Counted from the first letter of the stretch, positions 51,004 through 61,072 are shown. The stretch: 64,000 bases of DNA from Dactylococcopsis salina PCC 8305 (GCF_000317615.1 NC_019780.1:186001-250000), one strand, 5' to 3'. Translations and numbers: made by a program. Notes: generated by a model from the letters alone, not told the origin.

Positions 51004-51105
51004 GTGAACGCATTTGAGTCAGCTTCTACCGATGAACCGATACAATTGTTTTGGTTATTGACCACCCTCGCTATTATAACCCTTAATTATGTTTTATTCT
51101 CTTAA
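51004..51105 (+). CDS. Possible 33-residue single-TM peptide
   Basis: GTG start with GAGGAT 7 nt upstream, coding for a polar N-terminus (MNAFESASTDEPIQ) and one hydrophobic helix (LFWLLTTLAIITLNYVLFS). This size and layout resembles the small one-helix subunits of cyanobacterial photosynthetic complexes (PsaX-like ones have similar FW...N-Y-F spacing), but no family can be assigned. It is preceded by a long non-coding region and followed by about 370 bp of repeats before the PPOX gene. Confidence 0.35.
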   Translation: MNAFESASTDEPIQLFWLLTTLAIITLNYVLFS

Positions 51106-51205
51106 TCGGAGTGCCACCGATGCTCGATCGGGCTTTAGGCGCGGAAAGTTCACAAATTAATCCTGATCTCGTTGGTTAGGTAGCGTGAAGCGTAGCCCCA
51201 TCTAC

Positions 51206-51390
51206 TGATTGTTGTTGGGTTTCGTGACCTCCACCCAACCTACCTTTGACTGATTGTTGTTGGGTTTCGTTGCTCTCCACCCAACCTACCTTTGACTAAT
51301 CATTGTTGTTGGGTTTCGTGACCTTCACCCAACCTACCTTTGACTGATTGTTGTTGGGTTTCGTGACCTTCACCCAACCTACCTTTTACT
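51206..51390. repeat. Four tandem TTGGGTTTCG...ACCCAACCTAC repeats, about 45-bp period
   Basis: The word TGTTGGG recurs at 51213, 51258, 51307 and 51352. Units read TGATTGTTGTTGGGTTTCGT, GACCT/TCCACCCAACCTACC, TTTGAC. A CACTGGT heptad stretch follows at about 51388-51408. They occupy the space before the PPOX flavoprotein gene. Confidence 0.9.
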
Positions 51391-51472
51391 GGTCACTGGT
51401 CACTGATCAGGAAAAGTGTTGCGATTCCTTTAAAACTGCGCTATAACTAGCAGGAACGTCTGAGATTTTTTC

Positions 51473-52039
51473 ATGTCCTTAGCTCCCTGGCGTAGCACGA
51501 TCGCGCGATCGTTGCACATCAACCGTTCCCACCCCGACTCTCGGTTTTTCCAACTGGCGACCATCACCCCCAACGGAGAACCAGCTAACCGTACCGTTGT
51601 TTTCCGAGGCTTCCGCGATCGGAGTAACGAATTACAAATCATCAGTGATGCTCGGAGCGAAAAAAACGCTCATCTCCAACAACAGCCTCAAGGAGAAATT
51701 TGTTGGTATTTCACCAAATCTCGCGAGCAATTTCGCTTTAGCGGTTCACTGACCGTGATTAACTCAGAAAACACCGCCTTAGCTTCCCTGCGCGAAAAAA
51801 TTTGGGAACAACTTTCCGATCAATCTCGATTATTATTTTTCTTCCCGCATCCGAAAGCCAAACGCACCACAGACGCTTTCCCTGAAACCCCTCTCGATGA
51901 CATCCCAGAAACCTTTACCGTGCTGCTTTTTAACCCGAAAAAAGTAGATTATTTAACCTTGAAAGGAAACCCTCAAAATCGTTATCTTTATGTACTAGAC
52001 GATGATCAAAACTGGTCTGTAACTGAAGTTAACCCCTGA
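51473..52039 (+). CDS. FMN-dependent PPOX-type flavoprotein
   Basis: 188 residues of the pyridoxamine 5'-phosphate oxidase-like split-barrel fold. SRFFQLATITPNGEPANRTV and FRGFRDRSNELQIISDARSE are the FMN-phosphate and dimer-interface strands; the C-terminus (FTVLLFNPKKVDYLTLKGNP, RYLYVLDDDQNWSVTEVNP) matches a cyanobacterial subgroup of this superfamily. Probably a flavin-using oxidoreductase of unknown substrate. The stop shares one base with the ylxR start (TGATG), so it is coupled to ylxR-infB. Confidence 0.85.
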   Translation: MSLAPWRSTIARSLHINRSHPDSRFFQLATITPNGEPANRTVVFRGFRDRSNELQIISDARSEKNAHLQQQPQGEICWYFTKSREQFRFSGSLTVINSENTALASLREKIWEQLSDQSRLLFFFPHPKAKRTTDAFPETPLDDIPETFTVLLFNPKKVDYLTLKGNPQNRYLYVLDDDQNWSVTEVNP

Positions 52040-52323
52040 TGGAAAAAAACTATCGACGTTGTTTAAGTTGTCGGCGAATTGCTCCGAAAGAAGAATTTTT
52101 ACGAATCGTGAGAGTCCATCCATCCCGAAAGATACAATTGGATCAAGGGATGGGACGATCGGCTTATGTGTGTCCTTGCGCCAGTTGCTTGAAAACAGCG
52201 CAACACAAAAACCGTTTAGGACGCGCCATCAAAGCGAAAATTCCTCCCACAATTTACCAAGAGCTTGAAAACCGCATCAACGGAAGAGAAAGCTCAGAAA
52301 ACTTGAAATCGTTGGTACAATAA
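52039..52323 (+). CDS. ylxR: YlxR family RNA-binding protein (DUF448)
   Basis: 94 residues with the family signature CLSCRRIAPKEEFLRIVRVH and GRSAYVCPCASCLKTAQHKN plus LGRAIKAKIP. YlxR commonly lies between nusA and infB and is a small nucleic-acid-binding protein; in one bacterium it interacts with RnpA/RNase P. Here it is coupled to the PPOX gene instead of nusA, and infB follows after 184 nt. Confidence 0.93.
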   Translation: MEKNYRRCLSCRRIAPKEEFLRIVRVHPSRKIQLDQGMGRSAYVCPCASCLKTAQHKNRLGRAIKAKIPPTIYQELENRINGRESSENLKSLVQ

Positions 52324-52507
52324 TGAACTTAGGGTTAAATGTAGGTAGGAGAAGTAACCTTCGTACTAAATATACATCATAAACCAAACCAAATGTCATC
52401 AAAGATCAATTTTTTTGATGACCAACTGTAAACAACTACTGTGATTAAGGGGCAAAACTTATGCTCTAAAACAACAGAAAATCAAGAAAACCGACGGGGG
52501 ATAGTGG

Positions 52508-55500
52508 ATGACTAAGGTCAGAATATACGATTTGTCACGAGAATTAAACTTAGAGAATAAACAAGTATTGGACATTTGTAATCAGTTAAACATCACAGCA
52601 AAAACTCATAGTAATAGTATTTCTGAAGCTGATGCGGAGCGTATCCGAGCCACTGTGGAAAAAGGAGACGTAATCAAGCAACAGCAAAATGGAAATGGTA
52701 GCGGTAACGCTAGAAACGGTAAAAAATCCCAAAAAAGTCACCAAATATTAGAAGTCCGACACAATAAATCGCGTGTGGAAAATCAATCATCAGCAGAAAG
52801 AAACGGAGAAAACGGTGGTGATTCACCACAACTAAAAGGACCCCCTCGTCGTCCAGAAGAACCAAAATATAAGGATGCGGGAAAAGAGGTGAAACCGAAA
52901 CCCAAAATGAAAAAGCCGACGGCGGCGACGGTGGAAACTCCCCCATCTGTTTCTTCAGAGTCGTCGCAGGAAATTAAAGAGGAAAAGCAACCAGAAAAAC
53001 CTACTGTTGAAGAAACCAAGCCAACAGTAGAACAAGAAACAAAAGTAGAACAAAAAGAGAAGGTTTCGTCAGTGACTCCTCCGACTCCCCCAGCTTCAAA
53101 ATCGGTGGAAACGCCTTCGGAAGAAAGTGAAGGGAAAGAATTAATAGGCCCCCCTAGCAAGCCAAAACCCCCGAAAAAAGAAGGAAAAACTGGCGATAAA
53201 TCGAAGAAGGTAGAAAAACCCACCTTAAAGTCAGCCAAACCGAAACCACAGCCGCAACCAGAACCGAAAGAGGTTAAAGAGGAACCCGTAGAAGCGAAAG
53301 AAGCGAAACCAGAGACGAAAACAGAAGAAAAACCGGTGAAACCGAAAAAACCGGTGAAACCGAAGATGTTGGCGAAACCAACACGGGGGAAAGTAGAAAA
53401 AGAGAAGACCCCACCCGATGATTCTGATTTAGACAAAACAGCTAAAGATGATGAGGGAGCGGAAGAGGAAACAACGGATGAGAATGAGTTGTTATTAGAA
53501 CAACCGAAACGTCCTCGTCCGAAACGAGTGGATGCGCCAACTCGCACTGGGAAGAAAAAAGGTTGGGAAGAAGAAGAGGAAGACCCAGAAAAAGTTGAAG
53601 CGAAAGCTCAGAAAAAACGTCGTCCGAAACCAATCATTGAGGATGATGATGAAGAGTTGGCTCTAGAAGAAGAGTTGGGAACAACAGAAGAGCAGTCCAT
53701 TGCGCTGCGTTCTTTGGAACGTCCCCCGAAACCAGAGGCGTTACAAAAAACCGCTTCTCCCTCTTCTCCTCCCCCAAAAGCGGCTCCCAGTAAACCGAAG
53801 AAAAATAAAGGGGGAAGCAGTCAACAGTCTTCCCAACGGAATCAGCGTCAGGAGAAAGAGCCAGAAAAAGAACGTCCCGAAAGTATTATTTTGACGGAAG
53901 GCGTAGCTGTGCCTGAATTAGCAGAAATGCTGGCGGTGTCGGAAACGGAGATTATTAAGAATCTCTTTATTAATCGCGGCATCCAAGCCAATATTACTCA
54001 GACGCTAGAATTGGAAACCGCTCGTCTCGTGGCGGAAGATTTAGGGGTACAAGTGGAAACCCCAGAAGAAAAATCCGCAGCGACAAAAACCGAGATGCTG
54101 GATACAGAAGACTTGGATCATCTTCAGTTCCGTCCGCCAGTGATTACGATTATGGGTCACGTGGATCACGGGAAAACCAGTCTTTTGGATTCCATTCGCA
54201 AAACCAAAGTGGCGGCGGGAGAAGCAGGGGGAATTACTCAGCGCACCGGTGCGTATCATGTGGATGTGGAACATGAAGGGGAAACCCGACAGGTGGTCTT
54301 CCTTGATACTCCCGGTCACGAAGCCTTTACTTCGATGCGAGCGCGAGGCGCAAAGGTGACGGATATTGCTGTTTTAGTGGTGGCTGCAGATGATGGGGTA
54401 CAACCACAAACCCAAGAGGCGATTAGTCACGCCAAAGCGGCAGGCGTTCCCATTGTGGTGGCGATTAATAAGATGGATAAGGAGGGAGCGCAACCCGATC
54501 GCGTGAAGCAAGAGTTGACGGAACATGAGTTAGTTCCCGAAGAATGGGGTGGTAATACGCCGATGGTTGGTGTCAGTGCGATTACAGGGGAAAATTTAGA
54601 TGAATTGCTGGAAATGATTATTCTGGTTGCTGAATTAGAAGAACTTTCTGCAAACCCCGATCGACTGGCAAAAGGAACGGTGATTGAGGCGAATCTCGAT
54701 CGCGCTCGTGGTCCCGTTGCGACATTACTGGTGCAAAATGGCACATTGCACGTGGGAGATGTGATAGTCGCAGGGCCCTGTTTCGGTAAAATTCGCGCCA
54801 TGATTGACGATCGCGGTCAAAAAGTCGAAGCAGCGAGTCCCTCTTTTGCCGTGGAAATCCTCGGTTTAGGAGAAGTTCCCAGAGCAGGAGACGAGTTTGC
54901 TGTGTATGCGGACGAAAAACAAGCTCGTGCGATCGCATCCGAACGGACGGCGGAAATGCGAAGTTCTCGCCTCCAACGGGCAGCAAGTTCTCGTCGGGTA
55001 ACACTCAGTAATGTGTCTGAACAGGCGCAAGAAGGGGAACTCAAAGAACTGAATTTGATCATCAAAGCCGATGTTCAAGGGTCAGTGGAAGCGATCCAAA
55101 GTTCCTTATCGCAACTCCCGCAAAGTGAAGTGCAAATCCGCGTTTTATATGCAGCGCCTGGGGAAGTCACCGAAACCGACGTTGACCTGGCGGCTGCCAG
55201 TGGTGCGGTGATTATTGGGTTTAATACCACCCTTGCTTCTAACGCCAAAGCGGCGGCCGATCGAGAAGGGGTAGATGTGCGAGAATACGACATCATCTAT
55301 AAACTTCTAGATGAGATTCAAGGCGCAATGGAAGGTCTTCTTGATCCTGAAGAAGTGGAATCGCCATTAGGAACAGCAGAAGTGCGAGCAGTGTTCCCTG
55401 TGGGGCGCGGTTTCGCAGCTGGTTGTTATGTCCAGTCTGGGCGCTTAGTGCGTAATCGAAGGATGCGAGTGCGTCGGAACGGAGAAGTGGTCTATGACGG

Positions 55501-55660
55501 CAATATGGACTCCCTGAAACGGGTGAAAGAAGATGCCAAAGAGGTTCAATCAGGTTTTGAATGTGGTGTCGGTTCTAACAAGTTCAATGATTGGAAAGAG
55601 GGAGACATCATCGAGGCTTACGAAATGGTGATGAAACGTCGCACTTTGAAGACTAAATAA
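52508..55660 (+). CDS. infB: Translation initiation factor IF-2
   Basis: Delivers fMet-tRNA to the 30S subunit and promotes subunit joining. 1050 residues, long as usual in cyanobacteria. IF2 N-terminal domain at 1-50 ([20 protein letters not shown]), then a ~400-residue disordered K/E/P-rich region (about 60-460), a second N-subdomain near 455-520 ([20 protein letters not shown]), G1 GHVDHGKTS near 550, G3 DTPGHE near 600, G4 NKMD near 654, domains II-IV ending [19 protein letters not shown]. Start GTG/ATG choice: ATG at 52508 gives the conserved N-terminus. The low-complexity part produces long antisense frames that are not genes. Confidence 0.97.
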   Translation: MTKVRIYDLSRELNLENKQVLDICNQLNITAKTHSNSISEADAERIRATVEKGDVIKQQQNGNGSGNARNGKKSQKSHQILEVRHNKSRVENQSSAERNGENGGDSPQLKGPPRRPEEPKYKDAGKEVKPKPKMKKPTAATVETPPSVSSESSQEIKEEKQPEKPTVEETKPTVEQETKVEQKEKVSSVTPPTPPASKSVETPSEESEGKELIGPPSKPKPPKKEGKTGDKSKKVEKPTLKSAKPKPQPQPEPKEVKEEPVEAKEAKPETKTEEKPVKPKKPVKPKMLAKPTRGKVEKEKTPPDDSDLDKTAKDDEGAEEETTDENELLLEQPKRPRPKRVDAPTRTGKKKGWEEEEEDPEKVEAKAQKKRRPKPIIEDDDEELALEEELGTTEEQSIALRSLERPPKPEALQKTASPSSPPPKAAPSKPKKNKGGSSQQSSQRNQRQEKEPEKERPESIILTEGVAVPELAEMLAVSETEIIKNLFINRGIQANITQTLELETARLVAEDLGVQVETPEEKSAATKTEMLDTEDLDHLQFRPPVITIMGHVDHGKTSLLDSIRKTKVAAGEAGGITQRTGAYHVDVEHEGETRQVVFLDTPGHEAFTSMRARGAKVTDIAVLVVAADDGVQPQTQEAISHAKAAGVPIVVAINKMDKEGAQPDRVKQELTEHELVPEEWGGNTPMVGVSAITGENLDELLEMIILVAELEELSANPDRLAKGTVIEANLDRARGPVATLLVQNGTLHVGDVIVAGPCFGKIRAMIDDRGQKVEAASPSFAVEILGLGEVPRAGDEFAVYADEKQARAIASERTAEMRSSRLQRAASSRRVTLSNVSEQAQEGELKELNLIIKADVQGSVEAIQSSLSQLPQSEVQIRVLYAAPGEVTETDVDLAAASGAVIIGFNTTLASNAKAAADREGVDVREYDIIYKLLDEIQGAMEGLLDPEEVESPLGTAEVRAVFPVGRGFAAGCYVQSGRLVRNRRMRVRRNGEVVYDGNMDSLKRVKEDAKEVQSGFECGVGSNKFNDWKEGDIIEAYEMVMKRRTLKTK

Positions 55661-55686
55661 TCAGATGTTTTCCTGTAGGGGCGTGC

Positions 55687-55909
55687 TATAGCAATCCTAA
55701 ATGAATTGTAAATTATTCGCCCCCAACCCCCCCAATTATTGTAAATTATTCGCCCCCCAACCCCCCAATTTTGGGGGGCTTTCGTGAGTCAACTTTTTAC
55801 ATAAGATATATAGCAATCCTAGGTGATTCGTAAATCGTTTTGCCCCCAAACCCCCAATAATGGGGGCTTTCATTAATCAATTTTTTACAAATGATTTGGG
55901 ATTGCTATA
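55687..55909. mobile_element. Two MITE-like elements in tandem (copies C and B)
   Basis: Copy B at 55809-55909 has inverted ends (TATAGCAATCCTAGGTGATT and AATGATTTGGGATTGCTATA) and a CCCCCAATAATGGGGG hairpin. Copy C begins at 55687 with TATAGCAATCCTAAATGAAT; its right end (CAACTTTTTACATAAGAT) runs directly into copy B, so B appears to have inserted at or replaced C's terminus. A partial direct repeat of the CCCC-rich hairpin occurs inside C. Same family as 21149-21251 and the remnant at 2201-2240. Confidence 0.78.
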
Positions 55910-55970
55910 GGATCGCTATATGGTACGTCTCTACATTAGATTTCAAGCGAATTAAAACTGGGAGTTAGGA

Positions 55971-56567
55971 ATGTATAAAAAAGAACCTTATTTATGGATT
56001 CATTTGGCAGGATTAGCAATTCTTCCTCTATGGTTAGAATTGGTGTGGTTAGGAATCGCTGCGGGAAAACCGATTTTTCCTCTGTTTATTGAGTTAGCGA
56101 TCGTGGCAGCAGTGGGAACGATTCCCATTACCTTGATGCAGTGGGTGCGACCGTTTGATATTTATAGCGTCCTTTTACTTGCCTTACAACCCGATCAGTT
56201 GAGTGAACCGCAACGACAGATTTTAAAGGGCTTTAAGACGGCAAAACACCGCATTTTAACGGGGTTAGGCGCGATCGGGCTGTTGGTGGGATTATGGTTC
56301 ATTGCTCGTTACGCGCCATTAGTGGCGACCATTAGCCCTTTTCCTAATCACGCGATCGGATTAGCAGTGGCGGCGTTTGCGTTTTTGGCGAGTAATTTAT
56401 TTTTACAAGTTCCCCTCAGCGTTATTGGTATTTTGATCACCAGTGGGGAACAATTAGCCCAGTTTACCCCTGATCCCCCTGAAGAAATCACCAGTAACTA
56501 TTTTGTCCCTGGCTTCCGAGTGAAACAGATTCTGCCTAACATTAAACCTGATCTAGAATCAAATTAG
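55971..56567 (+). CDS. Low-complexity-tail membrane protein, cyanobacterial
   Basis: 198 residues with four membrane helices: LAGLAILPLWLELVWLGIA, FIELAIVAAVGTIPITLM, ILTGLGAIGLLVGLWFIA and IGLAVAAFAFLASNLFLQV, and a short soluble tail. It fits a conserved cyanobacterial membrane family often annotated by its low-complexity C-terminus; that tail is short here. The MYKKEPYLWIHLAGL start is characteristic. Function unknown. Confidence 0.8.
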   Translation: MYKKEPYLWIHLAGLAILPLWLELVWLGIAAGKPIFPLFIELAIVAAVGTIPITLMQWVRPFDIYSVLLLALQPDQLSEPQRQILKGFKTAKHRILTGLGAIGLLVGLWFIARYAPLVATISPFPNHAIGLAVAAFAFLASNLFLQVPLSVIGILITSGEQLAQFTPDPPEEITSNYFVPGFRVKQILPNIKPDLESN

Positions 56568-56674
56568 GGTTTGCTCAAAATATCGGGATCGATCGCGCTT
56601 AGATTAAGGAAATTAACCGAAAATGGCTTAAGATATTAGAAAGGTGTGTCTAGACTGCTCAGGGAGAAGAAGTT

Positions 56675-58099
56675 ATGGCGGTGCAACTACGAAAACCAAT
56701 TTTAGTGACGGGTGTGGGGTTATCTTTTTTGTTGTGGATTGGTTCGACCATTCAAGATTCCTTAAGTGGTTTTGGAGAATTAGGAATTCCCACCGCGATC
56801 GCGCTAGGAACAGGATTTTGGTGGCTCAAATCACGAAGAAAAGCCCAAACGCCTTCGCCAGTGGCGTTACCAGAAATTGATCAGAAAGCCGTAGAAAGCG
56901 CGATCGAGCAGGTGCAAAAGATTTTAGATCAAATTCGCACCGACGCACCCGAAACCGAGCTTTCCTCACTGCAAAAGCGTCTGGAGGAACTTCCCCAAAA
57001 CCTCGATCGAGCCACCTTAAACATCGCCATCACTGGCGGCAAAAATGTCGGGAAAACCCGCTTAAAAGAAGCGCTGACGGTAAGTAATCACAATATTATA
57101 GAAACCTCGGCACTTTATCAGAATGATGATCAAAGCGACGCGATCGAAAACAGCATTCTGCAGCGTGAAATTGCGATATTTATCGTCAACGGCGATCTCA
57201 CCGACTCCGAATATCAAACCCTAAACCAGTGGAAACAACTGCAACAAAAAACCCTAGTTGTCTTCAACAAACAAGATCATTATTCTCCCGAACAACAAGC
57301 CGTCATCCTCAAACAACTAAAAACGCGGTTAAGTGAAACCTTCCCTGAAAGCAATCTTATCACCACCACCGCCGACCCCGCACCGATCAAAGTACGAAAA
57401 TTCAAAACCGACAACAGCCAGGAAGAATGGCTAGAAACCCCTTCACCTGAAATTGAGACCTTACAAACCCACTTAAACCACCTTCTCAACGAAGAAAAAA
57501 CAACCCTCCTCTATCAAAGCACCTGGCGTAAAGCGCAACTACTGAAAAAAGAAGCAAAAACCATCCTTAACGCAATTCGTCGTCAGCGTTCCCTCCCTTA
57601 TATCGAACAATATCAATGGATTGCCGCCGGAACCGCATTTGCCAACCCAGTCAGTAGTTTAGACTTACTCGCCACCGCAGCCATTAACACCCAGCTTGTC
57701 TTCGACTTAGGGAAAATCTACCAACAAAAATTCTCTTGGCAGCAAGCGCAAACCGTAGCGGGAACACTGGGAAAACAGATGGTACAGTTAGGTTTAGTGG
57801 AATTTTCCACCCAAACCATAACCAGCCTATTAAAAACCAACGCCGTCACTTATGTTGCGGGTGGAACAGTCCAAGGATTTAGCGCCGCTTATCTTACCCG
57901 TATTGCGGGTTTAAGTCTCATTGAATACTTCCAAGAACAAGAAATTAGCGAGACAACAGGAGAAGGATTCAATCTCAACCGACTCCAAGAAAAAATCAAG
58001 CAAGTCTTCCAAAACAATCAACGGACAGCTTTATTAAAAAATCTATTGCAGCAAGGAAAAGAGCGATTATTCAAAGGTAATCAAGTAACTGCAATTTAG
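56675..58099 (+). CDS. GTPase-like protein with C-terminal DUF697 domain
   Basis: 474 residues. Two N-terminal hydrophobic helices (ILVTGVGLSFLLWIGSTIQ, LGIPTAIALGTGFWWL), a charged linker, then a degenerate G domain: P-loop GGKNVGKTRL near 118-127, IFIVNGDLTDSEY and NKQD (about 207-210). From about 300 the DUF697 region (VSSLDLLATAAINTQLVFDL, TVAGTLGKQMVQLGL, VQGFSAAYLTRIAGLSLIEY) is membrane-associated. Such proteins may bind membranes and nucleotide; no function is established. Confidence 0.8.
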   Translation: MAVQLRKPILVTGVGLSFLLWIGSTIQDSLSGFGELGIPTAIALGTGFWWLKSRRKAQTPSPVALPEIDQKAVESAIEQVQKILDQIRTDAPETELSSLQKRLEELPQNLDRATLNIAITGGKNVGKTRLKEALTVSNHNIIETSALYQNDDQSDAIENSILQREIAIFIVNGDLTDSEYQTLNQWKQLQQKTLVVFNKQDHYSPEQQAVILKQLKTRLSETFPESNLITTTADPAPIKVRKFKTDNSQEEWLETPSPEIETLQTHLNHLLNEEKTTLLYQSTWRKAQLLKKEAKTILNAIRRQRSLPYIEQYQWIAAGTAFANPVSSLDLLATAAINTQLVFDLGKIYQQKFSWQQAQTVAGTLGKQMVQLGLVEFSTQTITSLLKTNAVTYVAGGTVQGFSAAYLTRIAGLSLIEYFQEQEISETTGEGFNLNRLQEKIKQVFQNNQRTALLKNLLQQGKERLFKGNQVTAI

Positions 58100-58103
58100 A
58101 AAC

Positions 58104-58560
58104 GTAGGTTGGGTGGAGTTCACGAAACCCAACACCAATCAGAAACGTAGGTTGGGTAGAGTTCACGAAACCCAACACCAATCAGAAACGTAGGTTGGGT
58201 GGAGTTCACGAAACCCAACACCAATCAGTCATTAGAAACGTAGGTTGGGTGGAGTTCACGAAACCCAACACCAATCAGTCATTAGGTAGAGACGTTCCTG
58301 TTACTGAGCTTGTCGAAGTATGGAACGTCTCCACACGAAACCCAACACCAATCAGTCATTAGTCATTGGTCATTAGTCATTGGTCATTAATCATTGGAAA
58401 ACAAAGAACAAAGGACGAAGGACGAAAGACAAAGGACAAAAATGTAGGTTGGGTAGAGACGTTCCATGGAACGTCTCTACGCGAAACCCAACACCAGAAG
58501 TTCCGTTGGGTTACATTTCATTTCACCCAACCTACGACTACTGTATCAGGTGGGCAATGC
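58104..58560. repeat. Long cluster of dispersed repeats between convergent genes
   Basis: Four or five GTAGGTTGGGTGGAGTTCAC...CCCAACACCAATCA units (43-bp period from 58104, later 50 bp by addition of GTCATTA), then a split palindrome (GAGACGTTCC / GGAACGTCTC around TGTTACTGAGCTTGTCGAAG) at about 58288-58332. Next come (GTCATTA/GTCATTG)n and (AAAGGAC)n heptamers at about 58353-58439, an element with the intact 28-bp palindrome at about 58452-58479, and a final TTGGGTTACA...ACCCAACCTACGA copy with GTGGGCAATGCCCACC. Confidence 0.9.
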
Positions 58561-58579
58561 CCACCCTACGACTACGACT

Positions 58580-60667
58580 CTATAACCCACTGTGTCTTAA
58601 CAAGGGTTCAGTTTTGGGTTCACGTCCTCGGAATTGTTTAAATACCGCCATCGGATGTTGTGATCCACCTAAAGCTAAGACCGTGTTACGGAAACGTTGA
58701 CCCACCTCAGCAAGGGCGTGATCATCATCTAATCCCGCTTCTTCAAACGCTGCAAACGCATCCGCACTGAGAACTTCCGCCCATTTGTAGCTGTAATATC
58801 CCGCAGCGTATGCGCCAGCAAAGATATGTCCAAAACCGCATAAAAAGGCATCTTCTGGGAGAGGAGGAACAACAGTGGTTGTTTTTGCCACTCGATCGCG
58901 CACTTGTGCAGGAGTTTCTTCACGATCGGGATCAAAGTGAGCGTGTAACTCCAAATCCAGGAAACTAAAATGAAGTTGACGTAGCATCATCGAACCGCTG
59001 CGATAATTCCGCGCCGCCAGTAACTTCTGATAGTATTCCTCTGGTAAAGATTCTCCCGTCTGATAATGTTTCGCCATCGAGAACAAAGTGGGGCGATGAT
59101 AACACCAATTTTCCATAAACTGACTCGGTAATTCCACCGCATCCCATTCCACATTATTAATCCCTGCAGCTTGGGAATAATCCACCTGTGTCAACATATG
59201 TTGTAACCCATGCCCAAACTCATGGAACAGGGTTTCCACCTCTTCAAAGGTCATTAAACTTGGTTCACCATCCACTGGCGGGGTTTGGTTACAAGTGAGA
59301 TACGCCACTGGTAAACGAGTTTTTAATTCTCCCGTCTCCGTTTTCATTTTGCCACGATTGAGACATTCATCCATCCAGGCACCACCGCGTTTTTCCGCGG
59401 GACGAGAAAAGGGATCAAGATAAAAATGCGCCACTGGGTTTCCTTGATCATCCTGAATGCGAAAATAACGGACATCTTCATGCCAAACTGGCGCTTCTCC
59501 ATCGGCGGCGGTAATCGTCACGCCAAAAAGGTGTTGAGTAATCCCAAATAGCCCTTCTAACACCTGTGGGAGGGAAAAATAGGGACGTAACTCCTCCGCA
59601 TTAAAAGCAAACTTTTCTTCCCGTTGTCTTTCCGACCAAAAATTAATATCCCAATGTTTGAGATCGTAGGATGCACCTTTACTTCTGGCAAAGGCTTTTA
59701 ATTCTTCATGTTCAGAAATCGCTGCCTCATAACTTGCTTGGCGTAACTCTTCTAGTAAGGTTTCCACTGCTTCCACACTCGGCGCCATTTTACGAGCTAA
59801 ACTCAATTCAGCATAATTATCAAAGCCCAAAATATGAGCTTTTTCTTGCCGTAACTTCAGAATCCGCTTAATAATGGGTTGATTATCTAAATCTCCCTCA
59901 GAAGCGCGAGTGATAAACGATCGATAGACAGTTTCTCGTAAGTCTCGCCGTTGGCTATGTTTCAGAAAAGGAACAAAACTCGGAAAATCAAGGGTAATTA
60001 CCCAGGGACCGTTTTCGGCAGTAGCGTTTTCGTCTCCCTCTTGACGAGCCGTTTGCGCCGCTAAACTGAGCGCACTTTGCGGTAAACCGACCACATCATC
60101 AGGGGAAGTGAGTTTGAGTTTAAAGGCTTTGGTTGCATCCAGAACATGATTAGAAAATTGCGTGGAGAGGTCTGCTAATTCCAATTGGATGGCATTAAAG
60201 CGGTCTTTGGTTTCCCCTTCTAAACCCACACCCGATAATTCGGCTTCCTGTAAAGAGGATTCTACAATGCGTTGCTGTGCTGAGTCGAGATGATCCCATT
60301 CGTTACTGTTGCGGAGGGTTTTGAAAGCCTCATAGATGGGTTTGCTTTGATTCAGTTTATTGATGAATTTGACAACATCAGGTTGCACTGTTTCGTAGGC
60401 TTCTCGCAACTCAGGGCTATTTTTTACGCCCATTAAATGACTGACAATTCCCCAACTCCAAGTCAGTCTTTCTTCAATAGCGGTCAGTGGTTCGACCACG
60501 CCTTCCCAAGTGGGGGTGACAGTGGCTTCGATCGCGGTGAGTTCTTGGTCTAATTCGGCTAACAGTTGTTTAATTCCTTCGACAACATGATGCGGTTTGA
60601 TGTCGGGAAATGGTGGTAATCCTTCTCCAATTAGTAAGGGATTCGGTTTGGTTGCTGTCGCTGTCAT
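58580..60667 (-). CDS. M3 family oligopeptidase (oligopeptidase A/PrlC-like)
   Basis: Cytosolic zinc metallopeptidase that degrades oligopeptides, including cleaved signal peptides in related bacteria. 695 residues, mostly helical. The zinc site HEFGH with the downstream Glu lies near 482-510 (VETLFHEFGHGLQHMLTQVD ... NNVEWDAVELPSQFMENW). Typical segments: LRQEKAHILGFDNYAELSLA, FYLDPFSRPAEKRGGAWMDE, CGFGHIFAGAYAAGYYSYKW. The C-terminus overlaps the end of the repeat cluster region and appears complete (REPKTEPLLRHSGL). Confidence 0.94.
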   Translation of the reverse strand: MTATATKPNPLLIGEGLPPFPDIKPHHVVEGIKQLLAELDQELTAIEATVTPTWEGVVEPLTAIEERLTWSWGIVSHLMGVKNSPELREAYETVQPDVVKFINKLNQSKPIYEAFKTLRNSNEWDHLDSAQQRIVESSLQEAELSGVGLEGETKDRFNAIQLELADLSTQFSNHVLDATKAFKLKLTSPDDVVGLPQSALSLAAQTARQEGDENATAENGPWVITLDFPSFVPFLKHSQRRDLRETVYRSFITRASEGDLDNQPIIKRILKLRQEKAHILGFDNYAELSLARKMAPSVEAVETLLEELRQASYEAAISEHEELKAFARSKGASYDLKHWDINFWSERQREEKFAFNAEELRPYFSLPQVLEGLFGITQHLFGVTITAADGEAPVWHEDVRYFRIQDDQGNPVAHFYLDPFSRPAEKRGGAWMDECLNRGKMKTETGELKTRLPVAYLTCNQTPPVDGEPSLMTFEEVETLFHEFGHGLQHMLTQVDYSQAAGINNVEWDAVELPSQFMENWCYHRPTLFSMAKHYQTGESLPEEYYQKLLAARNYRSGSMMLRQLHFSFLDLELHAHFDPDREETPAQVRDRVAKTTTVVPPLPEDAFLCGFGHIFAGAYAAGYYSYKWAEVLSADAFAAFEEAGLDDDHALAEVGQRFRNTVLALGGSQHPMAVFKQFRGREPKTEPLLRHSGL

Positions 60668-61072
60668 GCTTTTTGATTTCTCTTATTGCTTTACCTTTTT
60701 TTACAATAGCGCGATCGCAAAAAATGCAACCTATCCAATTGACAATTAGGGAACAATTAAGTTATGCTCAGGTCTGTACATCTAAAGAAATACAATGCTT
60801 GCTTTTTAGGAGTTGGGCTTTGATGGTCTTTATGATCTCAGTCCCTCCCCGTAGCCTCTCTTTTTATTGATAGGAGGTGAAATAGCAGGACTGGTGTGTC
60901 TAAAATCAATGAGTGAAAATTATATCTATCCTTTCCTTTGATGAAATAAGATAGAAACCAAGCGTGATCGCTCTTACCGAGTTACTCATATTAACTGGTG
61001 GAAGTTTCAAATTTTACAGTCTCAACCGAATCAAGAAAAAAGAACAGAGATTTCAAGAGAAGGAAATCGATT
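60668..61072. other. Intergenic region without recognised gene
   Basis: Divergent promoters for the M3 peptidase and DUF29 genes would lie here. One HIP1-type GCGATCGC occurs near 60711. A short frame across 60610-60870 is antisense to the peptidase start and lacks coding character. No RNA gene or repeat seen. Confidence 0.5.

Noticed and set aside
52783..53547. 254-residue reverse-strand frame within infB
   Set aside because: Antisense shadow of the lysine/glutamate/proline-rich linker of IF-2; composition (Phe/Ser/Gly) is what the complement of such a region gives.
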